Shown piece after piece: positions 35,849-48,755 of a stretch of 64,000 bases of DNA. The stretch's first letter is position 1. Every line of letters begins with the position of its first letter. The DNA is from Malania oleifera (lineage: Eukaryota; Streptophyta; Magnoliopsida; Santalales; Ximeniaceae): NCBI RefSeq assembly GCF_029873635.1, contig NC_080427.1:72447348-72511347 (forward strand), in the 5' to 3' direction. A program made the position numbers and the translations under genes. A model generated the notes under the pieces. That model saw only the letters and a list, made by a program, of their open reading frames with translations, was not told where the DNA came from and searched no databases.

Positions 35849-37405
35849 CCCAGCACCACACACACACACACACACATACACACGGAAAACACCCTACACA
35901 CACAGTAACCACACAGCATGTACACGGAAATTATTTATTTATTTACTATTATTATTTATGTGTTTTGATGTTGTAATGCTTTTAATAATAGATCTGTATT
36001 TATTTATGTTTTATTGTTAATATTTGAAATACAATTATTGTCTTGAATATTTATTTATGGTTTTTGTTGTGTTGATATTATAATATTTTAAGTGCAATGT
36101 ATTTAGTTGGTTTGTATATTTATTCATGATTTCTTTGTTGATTTTGTAACATTTAATATATAATAGTTATTCCATTTGCTTGTATTGTATTTAGGGTTTT
36201 TATCATTATTGTTAATTTTAATATGTAATATGTTAGTGTTTTAGGGTTTATTTTGTTGTCATTATAATATTTAATGTGTAATATATTCCTCTTATTGGCT
36301 TACATGTTTATAGTTCTTTGTTTTTATTGTAATATTTAATGGGTAATATGTTCACCTTATTTGCTTGTATGATTATTTCGGGTTTTTTTTATTTGTGACA
36401 TTTAATGGGTAATATATTCATCTTATTTGATTGTGTACTTATTTAGGGTTTTTTATTATTATTGTATTATTTAATGTGTAATGTGATTATTTCATTTATT
36501 TGCATAATTATTTAGGGTATTCTTAATCATTATTTTTATTATTAAATGTTGCTCCCATAGTTATCATTTTATATTATTGCTTACTAATGTTAAAGCTTAT
36601 TTGTTCCCATATTTATCCTTGCATATCTACATATTGATTTTAGAATTGATTGTTTCCATAATTCCATTATTTTGTTGTCATACTCATAATCGTGTAATTA
36701 CATACTAACTTTAGAATTATTTGTTTCCATATTGTATAGTTTACATTTTAATTGTAGGATTGATTTGTTTCTTTAAGTATGTCCATATTGTAGATGTTAT
36801 CATTAATTGTATGTTAATATTAAGACAAGTATTGTATTATTAAGATATACCTTTTTATTATTAATATTATTATTGCTACAACTATTATCTTTATCATTAT
36901 ATACATATACATACATATATTTTTAGAATTGTGTCATTATTGTATATCCTACTGCGTGTTATTATTATTATTATTATCTTTTTTTGTGTAGGTATATATG
37001 TTAAAGTAGGTGTTATTACTACTATTAGGGTATGTATCTATATATTATTTGAATTACGTGTTATTATTACCATATATCGGAATACAAGTTATTCATTATT
37101 ATTATAATTATTATTATTATTATACATATATATACATATGCTAAGGTACGTGTTATTATTACTATTACATTATATACATATATTTAAGTTAGGTGTTATT
37201 ATTATTATTATCATGGCGTTCATTCTTCATAATTGTAGTATTTATTTTCTTTAAGTAATTTATATTATATTTTTATTTCTATATCATTGTACTTATTTAT
37301 TTATTTATTTTTTTATAAGATATTTTCTCGATATTCCAATCCCTATGATTTTATTGTGAGGGTATGAGCCTTCGGGCATCACGTACCCTAAGCTCTGAGG
37401 GAATA

Positions 37406-37441
<36 letters not shown>

Positions 37442-37810
37442 CTTTATTTATTTATTATTTTATTTATTTATTTATTTATTTATTTATTTTACATGTACTT
37501 ATAAATTCATAAAAAAATGAGTAATTTAAAGAATTATTAGATTAACTTAAGGATAATTTTAAATTAATTAGGTACCGTTCGTAAGAACGGGCGCGTAGGG
37601 GGTGCTCGTACCTTCCCCTCGCGTAACCGAACTCCCGAGCCTAACTCTGGTAATGTAGACCGATTCTACCCTAACGGGGTAGTAATCATGTGTTCTAACC
37701 GCACTAAAGGTTAGTGGCGACTCCTACACCATATTTTTCTATGAAAATATTAAAATGATTTTTAATTTCGCCGCCCGGGGCACACGCGCTCCCGGGACGT
37801 CGCGACAGCT

Positions 37811-37828
37811 TGGCGACTCCGCTGGGGA
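37811..37828 (+). other. Primer-binding site of element I
   Basis: TGGCGACTCCGCTGGGGA, three bases after the 5' LTR. Tat/Ogre elements use a site of this type, complementary to a tRNA-Arg (from memory). Confidence 0.8.
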
Positions 37829-39844
37829 CAAACGAGAGTCGAGCCATTAATTAATTAGAAATTATCCCAAGTTCAAATTTAATAAAACTTTTAGTTACTC
37901 CTTATTTTGTGAATATTGTAATTTGTAAATAACTTTGATTAATTGTAAATATTTAACTTCCATAATTTGTAAATAATCTCAATTAATTAAAAATATTTTA
38001 TTTCCTAATTTGTTGAACATTAAATGTAGATATTTTGTTTCCAATTATTCTGAATAAGCATATTAAATTTAGATATTGTGAATAAGCATATTAATTATAG
38101 ATATTGTGTATACTAATCGTAAATATTTTGTTTCCTTATTTTTGTTTCCAAATTTTTTTGAATAAACATATTAATTGCATATATTGTGTTTCCTTATCTT
38201 TTGAATATATGTATTAATGGTAGATATCTTGTTTCCATATTGTTTATAGCATGTGAATAAATGTGGGGGATAGCGGGATTAGGTGAAATTTAAATGCACA
38301 CACTTTCACGCTCTATACCCGAGCTTTCCTTACTAGGATTAGATAGGAGTGTAATAGCGTTTGTCCCCACGTGGCAGGGCTTGTGGGGACCCGTGAACCA
38401 CTCCACTCAGTTTAAACTTTGTCCAAACTCCTTTTGGGTGAGGATGGAGGTTAGATTGGGAACCTGTTTTATATAGGGATTAGAGCCTACCCACATGTAC
38501 TTGTCTATAGTCTTCCCTGACTAGGATAGAGCCATGAAAAACCCCATATATACGTACCTACCCTAGGTTGGGACAGGAGCCACATCCTTCTCCATGTATA
38601 GCGTGTTGTATATATGTTGTGAGATACTTTGTATCATACCATGTATTTGATATCAATTTAGACATGCATCCTACTTTGTCAATATTCTGAAAAAGCCCAA
38701 TAATGAGACCAAGGCCCATCCTTTCAAAACATGAAGCACTTGGCCCAAGCATTTTAAAATATGGGTCGGCCCAACCCTTTTCAAATAACTCGGGCCCAGT
38801 TTTTTGAGAAATAACAAGTATAGGCCCAACATTTTCCTAAGCAAAAACTCGGCCCAAGCCTGATTTTCAAAAAAAAAAAAAGGGGGGTTAAATCCAAATT
38901 TCAAAAATGGGCTTAGGTCCTATTACCTAAAAATCCGGCCCAACCCTTTTCAAATAACTTGGGCCCAATTCTTTAAAAACAAACCCGGGCCCAAACTTTT
39001 CCTCAGTAAAAACTCGGCCCAAACCTGATTTTCAAAAAGGTTAAAACCCAGATTTCAAAAGTGGGCTTCGGCCCTATTGTCTAAAAATATGGGCTAACAT
39101 TTTTCTAAGCAATCCAATCCCAAGTCCTTTTAAAACTAGGGCCTGATCCCATCATGAAATATATTGAAGCCCATATTTTAAGATACTTGAGGACCAAGTG
39201 CACACTAAAGTCCACAAGCCCGTATTGAACAAATCCAGTGGGTTGACTAACCGAGGTCAACCCCAACCTTAGATCATAATTTGACCCTTCATAGAATCTG
39301 AGGAACATGGACCGTCATCAAGGAGAAGAATGATTGAGGGAAGAATTGAATTGAAATTGTGATTGTCTTAATCTTGAAGTCTCTCATTAGTGGGACTTTT
39401 CCTAGAATGTTGACAAAGTAGTTAGTTAGGTTACATTGCATCCATGCATTCATGCATAATTTCACACATAATCATGCATGATAGGTCACATGCATGGTCA
39501 TATCTCTATTGGTATGTGTAATTGCACTAGTTACATCCATGCACAAAAATTCATTGCATCCATGCATTCATGCATAATTCCACACATAATCATGCACGAT
39601 AGGTCACATGCATGGTCATATCTCTATTTGTATGAGTAGTTGCACTAGTTACATCCATACCCAAACATTTATAGCATCCCATGGTCATACATTAAATACT
39701 CACACATTCATGCCTTACATAATCATGCATTCAGTTCTAAAAAGGGAAAGTTTTGGTTTGTAGTGCCTAGCCACAGAATTCGTCTGAGCAAGCAACATTG
39801 AGACTGTCACGCATCAATACAATACTAGGAGAAGGGCAAAAGAA
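37829..39844 (+). other. Leader region of element I before gag, with two tandem duplications
   Basis: No reading frame of note. A 169-bp unit rich in GGCCCAA occurs twice (from 38767 and from 38936). A 118-bp unit rich in CATGCAT occurs twice (39434-39551 and 39552-39669). Confidence 0.7.
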
Positions 39845-41284
39845 ATGAGTGAACAATTGGAAGGTAGAGTCCTGGACATAGAACAAGGACAAGAAGAATT
39901 GATTGAAAAAATGAGTAAAATTATGGAATTGTTGATGAACAAAGGAAAAGCGGTACAAAATGATTCTGAAACAGATATAGACCCTACTCATCCTCCAGGG
40001 TTCACCCTAAATCATGGACAAATATCAGCTCCACCGCCGGGCGTCATGGGGGATCCAATGCAAAATATGCCTCCATTTATCCCAGTCGTGCCAGCACAAG
40101 GGTTTCTAGTGGCAGGGACTTCCCCCTTAGCAACTCCTGATATGGGGATAAATAGATCTGAGTCTGAGCGTCGTTATGATGTATTTGAGGAGCGCTTGAA
40201 AGCAATTGAAGGGTATAATACATTTGACTCCGTTGATCCTAATGATCTTTGCCTGGTGCCAAAGGTCGCTCTGCCGCCAAAATTCAAGACGCCGGATTTC
40301 GAAAAATTTGATGGAACCCACTGTCCTTGGACCCACCTGCGCCTGTATTGCCAAAAAATGGCTGCACATATTGATGATGAAAGGTTGATGATGCATTGCT
40401 TTCAAGATAGTTTGACTGGAGCAGCTATCAGATGGTACATTTAGCAGGATCGAGCTCGAATTCGTACTTGGAAAGATCTGGCAAATTCCTTCATAGCTCA
40501 GTACCGCCACGTGATAGAAATGGCACCTGATCGCATGACCTTACAAAGCATGCAAATGAAACCTAATGAAACATTCAGAGAATATGCATATAGATGGAGA
40601 GACATGTCCATCCAAGTGAGCCCTCCAGTGGAAGATAGGGAGGCTATCTCCCTATTCATGAATACATTGAAAGATCCCTACTTCGGGCATCTCCTAGGGG
40701 CAACCCCACATGACTTTATGGATATTGTTGCTACTGGAGAGAGAATTGAAACGGCCATCAAAGTCGGAAGAACCAAAAGTGGTGATGCAGAAACTGACCC
40801 GAGTAAGAGGAAGAAAGACGAGGAAGCACAGATGATTCAGGGGCATCATTACCAAGAGGGTAAAACCCGGTGGACAAATAAGAATTTTGCCTACAAGCCC
40901 ACAGTACATCAAATAGTGCATTCAGGTGCGCAACCCCAAGCAGTTTCCTTCGGACCTAAACCTATTTCAAGGCAGCTGAATGTTCAGGACACGGGAGGGA
41001 GCTCCCTAATGGAAAGAAAGAGAAAAGAAGTTCAACCTATTCCGATGACATATGCAGAATTGTTCCCGCAATTGGTGGAAATTAAAATGGTTGCGCCAAT
41101 ACCAGGATTGTTGCTACAATCCCCTTTCCCAAGGTGGTACGACCCAAATGCTCAATGCGAGTATCATTCTGGGGCAATAGGTCATTCAATCGAAAAATGT
41201 TGGCATTTCAAGCATAAAGTACAAACCTTAAGAGATTTGGGTCTATTGGCAATTGACGTGGAGGAGCCTGTTGTGCAACATTGA
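39845..41284 (+). pseudogene. gag: Gag of element I, Tat type, with one in-frame stop
   Basis: The frame has 480 codons including the final stop, and one TAG at 40442-40444 (codon 200), where relatives have a Leu-type codon after WY. The N-terminal part has a coiled-coil-like stretch (residues 1-40). The capsid region has LPPKFKTPDFEKFDGTHCPW, LTGAAIRWY, then after the stop RARIRTWKDLANSFIAQY and MAPDRMTLQSM, all typical of Tat gag. The C-terminal CEYHSGAIGHSIEKCWHFKH is the zinc-binding-like end of this family. With a single stop the frame is otherwise intact, which agrees with a young insertion. Gag would package RNA, and the polymerase must come from another element. Confidence 0.88.
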
Positions 41285-44204
41285 AGGAATGTTTTGAAGA
41301 TCAGATCAGTCAGAGAAGTACAACAAGTTTTGAACCAGAGATATTCCGCATATAGTCGGAATAAACGGGTTTACTTTTTGACCATGGAAACAGAGAAATA
41401 CAAGTGGCAAGCTTTTGATTGTTCGCCCCCTACAGGGATGCTTTTGTTTTCTTTTGTTTTCCTCTTTCTTTTGTTGCAATTTATTAAAGGTTTTGTCTCC
41501 GAAGTTTCCTTTTCTATCAAAAAAATGAAATTATGCATTTTTGTATGTCACTTGCATCGGGAGTTCAATGTCCAAAATTTTGTTTACTCATGTTTCTTTG
41601 CTAAGATAAGGAAAATAAAATACCAGTATTCATGAACCAAAAGCAGGTGTTAGTTATGAAAAATTCAAGCTACGAGATGAAAATAAAGCAAGATGAAACA
41701 ATGTTCGTCACTCCATGAGTTCAAATACTGCGAAGAAGTTCTGAAAGCCTCAGTAAAATATGTGTTGGTTTCATGAATCTCATGTCAGTCCGCTAATCAA
41801 GTTTTGATCGAATGATAGATGGCCATCTTTGGCCGATCAGTTATCCCTAAAAAGAACCCAATATTGATTTACCATTTGTTAACCCACTTGAGCTTGATTG
41901 ATAAACTAGTCTTTTCTTAAAAGCCAGTTCACCAAAAAGTTAACCTGGGTTGGGTCTCCTAACGTTTGGCAAGTCATATGAGACAACAATGGGCTATCAA
42001 AATGATGGCAGACCATTTTTCTGCTACCTAAAAGAAATTCAAAGAAGAAATCTCTTGCAAGCCCTTTTGAGCCTGAAAAATTCATTTATTGATTAACCCG
42101 TCAAAAGATCACACCCCACACTGGGGCAATTTAAAAAAAAAAATTAGTCCCAAATGGAATTCAAATGAAAATGAAGTTAAGATTCCTTCACAAAAGGAAA
42201 AGCAAAAGTTGCGATAAAAGAGAAGGAAGAAGAAAAGAAAAGAGAAAGAAAATAAGGGACATACTACGCATGTGATCTTTGACCAAGTTACCCTTAATGA
42301 AAGTGCTGATTTTGAGCCTTATTTAACTCTTTCTTTCTTTAACCCGTACCCCTAGCCTATATGACAGTCCAAATAAAAGACCTAACCAGATTGGTATACA
42401 TTGTTGTCTCTAATGATTTGTCAGACTCAATGATTGAGTCTGAACTACGTAATGACCTGATCCTGAAAAGGTACGTAGGCAGCTTGTTCACATGACAAGT
42501 TCGGTCAATACCTTACAGAAACCCCAAACTGGGGCAAACGTTATGAGGGGATGGGATTTTTGAGCCTTGGTTTCCCCTTTATTTTGAAAACCCATATTCC
42601 TAAGCCTACGTTTCGTCCCGAGTCTTAAAGACCATCTTGAGATCAAAACATGGGTTGGACTTGGCAAAACTAGGGGCAACCATTAAACAAGAGGTTCCTA
42701 ATGGTTTCACGGCAGAACAAGGTAGAAGAATAGTTCCCCAATAAAACAGGGGCAATCGGTGAAAGAAGAAAATCAGCTATTCAGTTCGAAAAGGTAGCAC
42801 CATCATCGTAGGGTTCTCGAATACTGGTATGAAATTTTCTGTTGAAATAGCATGTAAACACAGTAAAACATCTATTTTGTGCATATGACCTTTTGTTTTA
42901 GCAAGTTGATGTCCCAAATGCATGATCATTCATCATTCATTCCTTCATCAAAAAAAAAAAAGAAAAAAAAATTCCATTCTTCAAAAGCTCCAAAAGGAGG
43001 ACGGATGGTCAAAAGGGCTTAATCACGGACACATTCACCAAAATAGGATCCTTGTGAAAGACAGGTAAAATGGTCAAGAATAGTTACAGATGCACTTAAT
43101 TTGATGCAAACTCCGTGTTGAGTTCTAGTAACGCTGATTTGGGGTGCCTTCGTGTCAAAGTCAAGTTTGAAGCCAATATCAGCAACAAACGATGGTAACT
43201 GGGGCAGATTTTGGGTTGAGTTTTGTTTGGACTAATTTTGATGCCGTCATATCAGAGTGCATGATGAAAACATAGTCAAGATCAGTGGATGAGGATCGAA
43301 ACTAGGCAAATTTTGAGTTCATTGGAGCAAATTCAAGAGCTTTCAAGACAGAATCAAAGTCAAAAGCAGGGTCATGACCAGTGGCATGTAAACACTGAGG
43401 CAGATTTTGAGTGCCTTTTTGGAATTTGAAACATGGCCAGAATCAGCAGGCACACCCAAGATCAGAGATTGGGTTGTTGATTACAAGCATGTTGGAAGGA
43501 GAAAATATTCATGCATTACCATGCATTTCATTCATTACCATGCATTTCATTCATTACCATACACTTCATGCATTGCATAAGAAAGAAAATATAAAGGGCA
43601 TCTCATTCAATATGCATACATCTTTGCATTCACGCATCATTATGCACACAGAACAACATTTCACTGCATTCTAGCATCTTAGGTAGCAACATGCATACAT
43701 ATAGCAATAGAGCACTATTCAATCACACTTGCCTGGTTGAATAAACTTTTGAATAATTCTTTTGCCTCATTGACTGAGCCATTCTGGTCTAGACGTATTT
43801 TGAAATTCGGGCAGCTGGCCCCAATGCATAGATTAACATACTTTGAAACTGTGGCAGTTGACCCCTTGGTTGTTGAGTCTCAAAGAGGGTAATCTAAAGA
43901 CAGCCAAAGAAACTCATGTTTTCATTCCCAATTGATAATCCCCAATGGAATAATTCTGAGCCCTATGCTTGAGGACACTTTCCAAAAAATCTCAAGACTT
44001 CGTACCCGATTTATCATCCCCCATACAAAGTAGTCATTTCCCTGGTCCAAATTGAGTCATCTACCTTAAAATTAGGGCATCGACCCTCACATCCAAAATT
44101 AGTGTTGTTCACGACGAAATCGAGGTGTTGGATCACCTCAAAGCTTTCTTGATTACCCCATTCATGAGAGCAGTTTCATCCAAATTATTCTGATTATCTT
44201 ATTC
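41285..44204 (+). other. Internal spacer of element I, no pol recognised
   Basis: No RT, RNase H, protease or integrase motif was seen in any frame. The phrase ACTGGGGCA recurs several times, as in Tat/Ogre spacers. A 23-bp CATTCATTACCATGCATTT-like unit is repeated about three times near 43510-43570. Several long A-rich and T-rich runs occur. Confidence 0.6.
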
Positions 44205-44848
44205 ACTTTTATTTGACCCATCGCGGTCCACTCTTATTGACCCATCGCGGTCCACTTTTATTGACCCATCGCGGTCCATTCTTATTAACTCTTCGTGGTC
44301 CCATCTTATTGACCCTTCGCGGTCCCACCTTATTGACCTATCACGGTCCTATTCTTATTGACCCATTGCGGTCCCACCTTATTGACCATTCGCAGTCCTA
44401 TTCTTATTGACCCATTGCGGTCCCACCTTATTGACCTATCACGGTCCCATCTTATTAACCCATTGCGGTCCCACCTTATTGACCTATCACGGTCCCATTC
44501 TTATTGACCCATTGCGGTCCCACCTTATTGACCTATCACGGTCCCATTCTTATTGACCCATCGCGGTCCCATCTTATTGACCCATTGCGGTCCCACCTTA
44601 TTGACCCATCGCTGTCCCATCTTATTGACCATTCGCGGTCCAACTCTTATTGACCCTTCACAGTCCCACTTTATTGACCCTTGGCGGTCCCATTCTTATT
44701 GACCCATCGCGGTCCCACCTTATTGACCATTCGTGGTCCCACCTTATTGACCTATCACGGTCCCACTTTATTGACCCTTTGCGGTCCCACCTTATTGACC
44801 CATCGAGGTCCCATCTTATTGACCATTCACGGTCCCACCTTATTGACC
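44205..44848 (+). repeat. Minisatellite 1 of element I (unit about 24-26 bp, TTATTGACCCATCGCGGTCC)
   Basis: About two dozen tandem units, each with GACC...GGTCC as a short inverted repeat around ATCGC. It lies in the presumed 3' untranslated region. Hypervariable repeats in this position are known for Tat/Ogre elements. Confidence 0.92.
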
Positions 44849-45170
44849 CTTCATGAACTATAGCTCGGGTTCCTACACCCGGTGCGAGTCACCCTTCGTG
44901 AACTATAGCTCGGGTTCCTACACCCGGTGCGAGTCACCTTTCCGTGAACTATAGCTTGGGTTCCTACACCCGGTGCAAGTCACCTTCCGTGCACTATAAC
45001 TCGGGTTCCTACACCCAGTGCAAGTCACCCTTTCGTGAACTATAGCTCGGGTTCCTACACCCGGTGCAAGTCACCCTTTCGTGAACTATAGTTCGGGTTC
45101 CTACACCCGGTGCAAGTCGCCCTTCTGTGAACTATAGCTCGGGTTCCTACATCCGACGCAAGTCATTCTC
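44849..45170 (+). repeat. Minisatellite 2 of element I (unit about 46 bp, GAACTATAGCTCGGGTTCCT)
   Basis: Seven tandem copies directly after minisatellite 1. Each unit contains CGGGTTCCTACACCCGG, an inverted repeat CGGGT...ACCCG. Confidence 0.92.
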
Positions 45171-45331
45171 ATGTGCTCTCAATCATACATGCAAATCAGT
45201 TTTCACAAATCATTTTGGTCTCTTTTGTTACATTGGGCCCGGTCCAAAATCAGCGTCTTTTATCTTTACAGGCTTGTTGCTACAAATAACGTAGGAGAAT
45301 TCCTACTTTCACTTTGAAGCGACAAAGCCTA

Positions 45332-45345
45332 CAAAGAGGGGCAGC
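45332..45345 (+). other. Polypurine tract of element I
   Basis: AAAGAGGGGCAGC ends directly at the 3' LTR. Confidence 0.85.
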
Positions 45346-45387
45346 TGTAGACACCCCATTTTTACCCAGACCCAATATATGTATTAC

Positions 45388-45430
<43 letters not shown>

Positions 45431-45466
45431 GTTATTTTATTATTATTATTATTATTTTATTTATTC

Positions 45467-45506
<40 letters not shown>

Positions 45507-48500
45507 TTAGTATTATTATTATTACTTTTATTTTTATTTCTATTTATATTGTTTATTATTATTATTATTATTATTTATTATTTTCATTATTATTGACATT
45601 ATTTTTAATTATTATTATTATTAGTATTTTTACCTTTATTATTACTATTATTATTATTTTATTTATTTATCTTTGTTATTACTATTATTATTATTATTTT
45701 ATTATTATTATTATTTTTATTGTTATCATTATTATTAGTATTTTTTATTATTATTATTGATATTATTATTTTTATTATGATCATTATCATTATTTTAGAT
45801 ATTATTTTATTATTATGGTATTATTTTTATTATTATTTCTTTACTATTATTTTGATTATTTTTATTTTTTTTGATTATTATTATTATTAGTATTATTAGT
45901 ATTTTTACTTATTATTATTAATATTATTATTGTTTTATTATTATTTTGCTTACTATTATTATTATCATTATTATTATTTATTTTTGTTATTATTATTTTG
46001 TTATCATTTTTAATATTTTTATTAATATTTTTATTATTATTATTATTATTACTATTACTATTATTATTATGCTATTATTACTATTACTAATATTAATACT
46101 ATTATCTTATATATTATTAGTGTTGATACTTTACTATTCTTATTATTATTATTTTTATTATTATCATTTATATTATTTTTTTATTATTACTATTTTTATT
46201 ACCTTATTATTATTATTATTGATAAGCTAGGGTTTTGGGAGTTTTGTTTTATAAAAAGCCAAGAGGGGGCGCTGCAGAGGCACAACATCACACAGCCGGC
46301 AACCGGAAGCCAAAACCCTAAGGAAATTTTTTTCTCGCTGCTGTGCAGCGCTCCCGGTGGCAACCGCCCTTCTCCCAATCTCACTCACCCTCATGCACAG
46401 CCGCAACCACCATTCCTCTCAGCTCTGGCAAACACCCAGCCTCCCATAGCTTCGACAACCCTTGCTGTCCTCCAGATCCCGGCAGTAGCAGCGGTCACCA
46501 TCTCCGGCCACCATCTTCCATTCACGCCCAGCTGTGAGAAGCCCCCCGATGGCCCTGTAATAATCCACGAAGCCCCCAGCTGCTCCCCCACGGTTTTACA
46601 CACCCACAAGCCTCGCAGCAACCATCGTCGTCACCCTCTCCACCGTCGCCGTCCGCCACATACATAGAGCAGCTGCGTACCTCACAACCCAGCAGCCGTC
46701 CTGGTCGTAGCCGTTTCTGCCACTGCTGCATCTGTGGCGCTCTCCTGATCCTCCTCGTTCTCCGGCGCCTAGCTCCGGCAGTGCCCCCGGTGAGTTCCCA
46801 GCACCACACACACACACACACACATACACACGGAAAACACCCTACACACACAGTAACCACACAGCATGTACACGGAAATTATTTATTTATTTACTATTAT
46901 TATTTATGTGTTTTGATGTTGTAATGCTTTTAATAATAGATCTGTATTTATTTATGTTTTATTGTTAATATTTGAAATACAATTATTGTCTTGAATATTT
47001 ATTTATGGTTTTTGTTGTGTTGATATTATAATATTTTAAGTGCAATGTATTTAGTTGGTTTGTATATTTATTCATGATTTCTTTGTTGATTTTGTAACAT
47101 TTAATATATAATAGTTATTCCATTTGCTTGTATTGTATTTAGGGTTTTTATCATTATTGTTAATTTTAATATGTAATATGTTAGTGTTTTAGGGTTTATT
47201 TTGTTGTCATTATAATATTTAATGTGTAATATATTCCTCTTATTGGCTTACATGTTTATAGTTCTTTGTTTTTATTGTAATATTTAATGGGTAATATGTT
47301 CACCTTATTTGCTTGTATGATTATTTCGGGTTTTTTTTATTTGTGACATTTAATGGGTAATATATTTATCTTATTTGATTGTGTACTTATTTAGGGTTTT
47401 TTATTATTATTGTATTATTTAATGTGTAATGTGATTATTTCATTTATTTGCATAATTATTTAGGGTATTCTTAATCATTATTTTTATTATTAAATGTTGC
47501 TCCCATATTTATCATTTTATATTATTGCTTACTAATGTTAAAGCTTATTTGTTCCCATATTTATCCTTGCATATCTACATATTGATTTTAGAATTGATTG
47601 TTTCCATAATTCAATTATTTTGTTGTCATACTCATAATCGTGTAATTATATACTAACTTTAGAATTATTTGTTTCCATATTGTATAGTTTACATTTTAAT
47701 TGTAAGATTGATTTGTTTCTTTAAGTATGTCCATATTGTAGATGTTATCATTAATTGTATGTTAATATTAAGACAAGTATTGTATTATTAAGATATACCT
47801 TTTTATTATTAATATTATTATTGCTACAACTATTATCTTTATCATTATATACATATACATATACATACACATATTTTTAGAATTGTGTCATTATTGTATA
47901 TCCTACTGCGTGTTATTATTATTATTATTATCTTTTTTTGTGCAGGTATATATGTTAAAGTAGGTGTTATTACTACTATTAGGGTATGTATCTATATATT
48001 ATTTGAATTACGTGTTATTATTACCATATATCGGAATACAAGTTATTCATTATTATTATAATTATTATTATTATTATACATATATATACATATGCTAAGG
48101 TACGTGTTATTATTACTATTACATTATATACATATATTTAAGTTAGGTGTTATTATTATTATTATCATGACGTTCATTCTTCATAATTGTAGTATTTATT
48201 TTCTTTAAGTAATTTATATTATATTTTTATTTCTATATCATTGTACTTATTTATTTATTTATTTTTTTTTTTTATAAGATATTTTCTCGATATTCCAATC
48301 CCTATGATTTTATTGCGAGGGTATGAGCCTTCGGGCATCACGTACCCTAAGCTCTGAGGGAATATCTATATATATATATATTATCTTTATTTATTTATTA
48401 TTTTATTTATTTATTTATTTATTTATTTATTTTACATGTACTTATAAATTCATAAAAAAATGAGTAATTTAAAGAATTATTAGATTAACTTAGGGATAAT

Positions 48501-48750
48501 TTTAAATTAATTAGGTACCGTTCGTAAGAACGGGCGCGTAGGGGGTGCTCGTACCTTCCCCTCGCGTAACCGAACTCCCGAGCCTAACTCTGGTAATGTA
48601 GACCGATTCTACCCTAACGGGGTAGTAATCATGTGTTCTAACCGCACTAAAGGTTAGTGGCGACTCCTACACCATATTTTTCTATGAAAATATTAAAATG
48701 ATTTTTAATTTCGCCGCCCGGGGCACACGCGCTCCCGGGACGTCACGACA
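45346..48750 (+). repeat. 3' LTR of element I
   Basis: Nearly identical to the 5' LTR apart from shorter ATT and TA microsatellites. ATT tract 45380-46222, TATA near 46247, donor-like GTGAGT at 46790, end GACGTCACGACA. Confidence 0.92.
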
Positions 48751-48755
48751 GTAGG

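Larger units (their letters stand above)
34229..37807 (+). repeat. 5' LTR of element I
   Basis: In order: a short start block, about 1 kb of ATT-rich microsatellite, TATA box, a GC-rich leader (35310-35840), a GGTGAGT donor-like site, CA repeat, about 1.4 kb AT-rich, a TA repeat near 37405-37437, TTTA repeats, and a conserved GC-rich end. Confidence 0.92.
34229..48750 (+). mobile_element. Element I: 14.5-kb Tat-type LTR retrotransposon with gag only
   Basis: The perfect target duplication GTAGG is at 34224-34228 and 48751-48755. LTRs are 3579 and 3405 bp, starting TGTAGACACCCC and ending GACGTCGCGACA or GACGTCACGACA. A primer site, a gag reading frame with one stop, two minisatellites and a polypurine tract are present. 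No protease, RT, RNase H or integrase was recognised in 41285-45331. In a 670-bp LTR block (35271-35940 against 46219-46888) I see three substitutions, so the insertion is recent. Gag-only elements with terminal repeats (TR-GAG) are described in plants, and this fits that type. Confidence 0.9.

Noticed and set aside
35574..35925. Minus-strand open frames with Val-Cys repeats
   Set aside because: They come from a CA/TG repeat and the complement of the GC-rich leader.
44213..44863. Open frames with repeated THRGPLLL-like peptides
   Set aside because: They are translations of minisatellite 1 of element I in its non-coding 3' region.
44205..45170. CRISPR-like array of short repeats
   Set aside because: Units are directly adjacent without unique spacers, inside a plant retrotransposon; this is a minisatellite.
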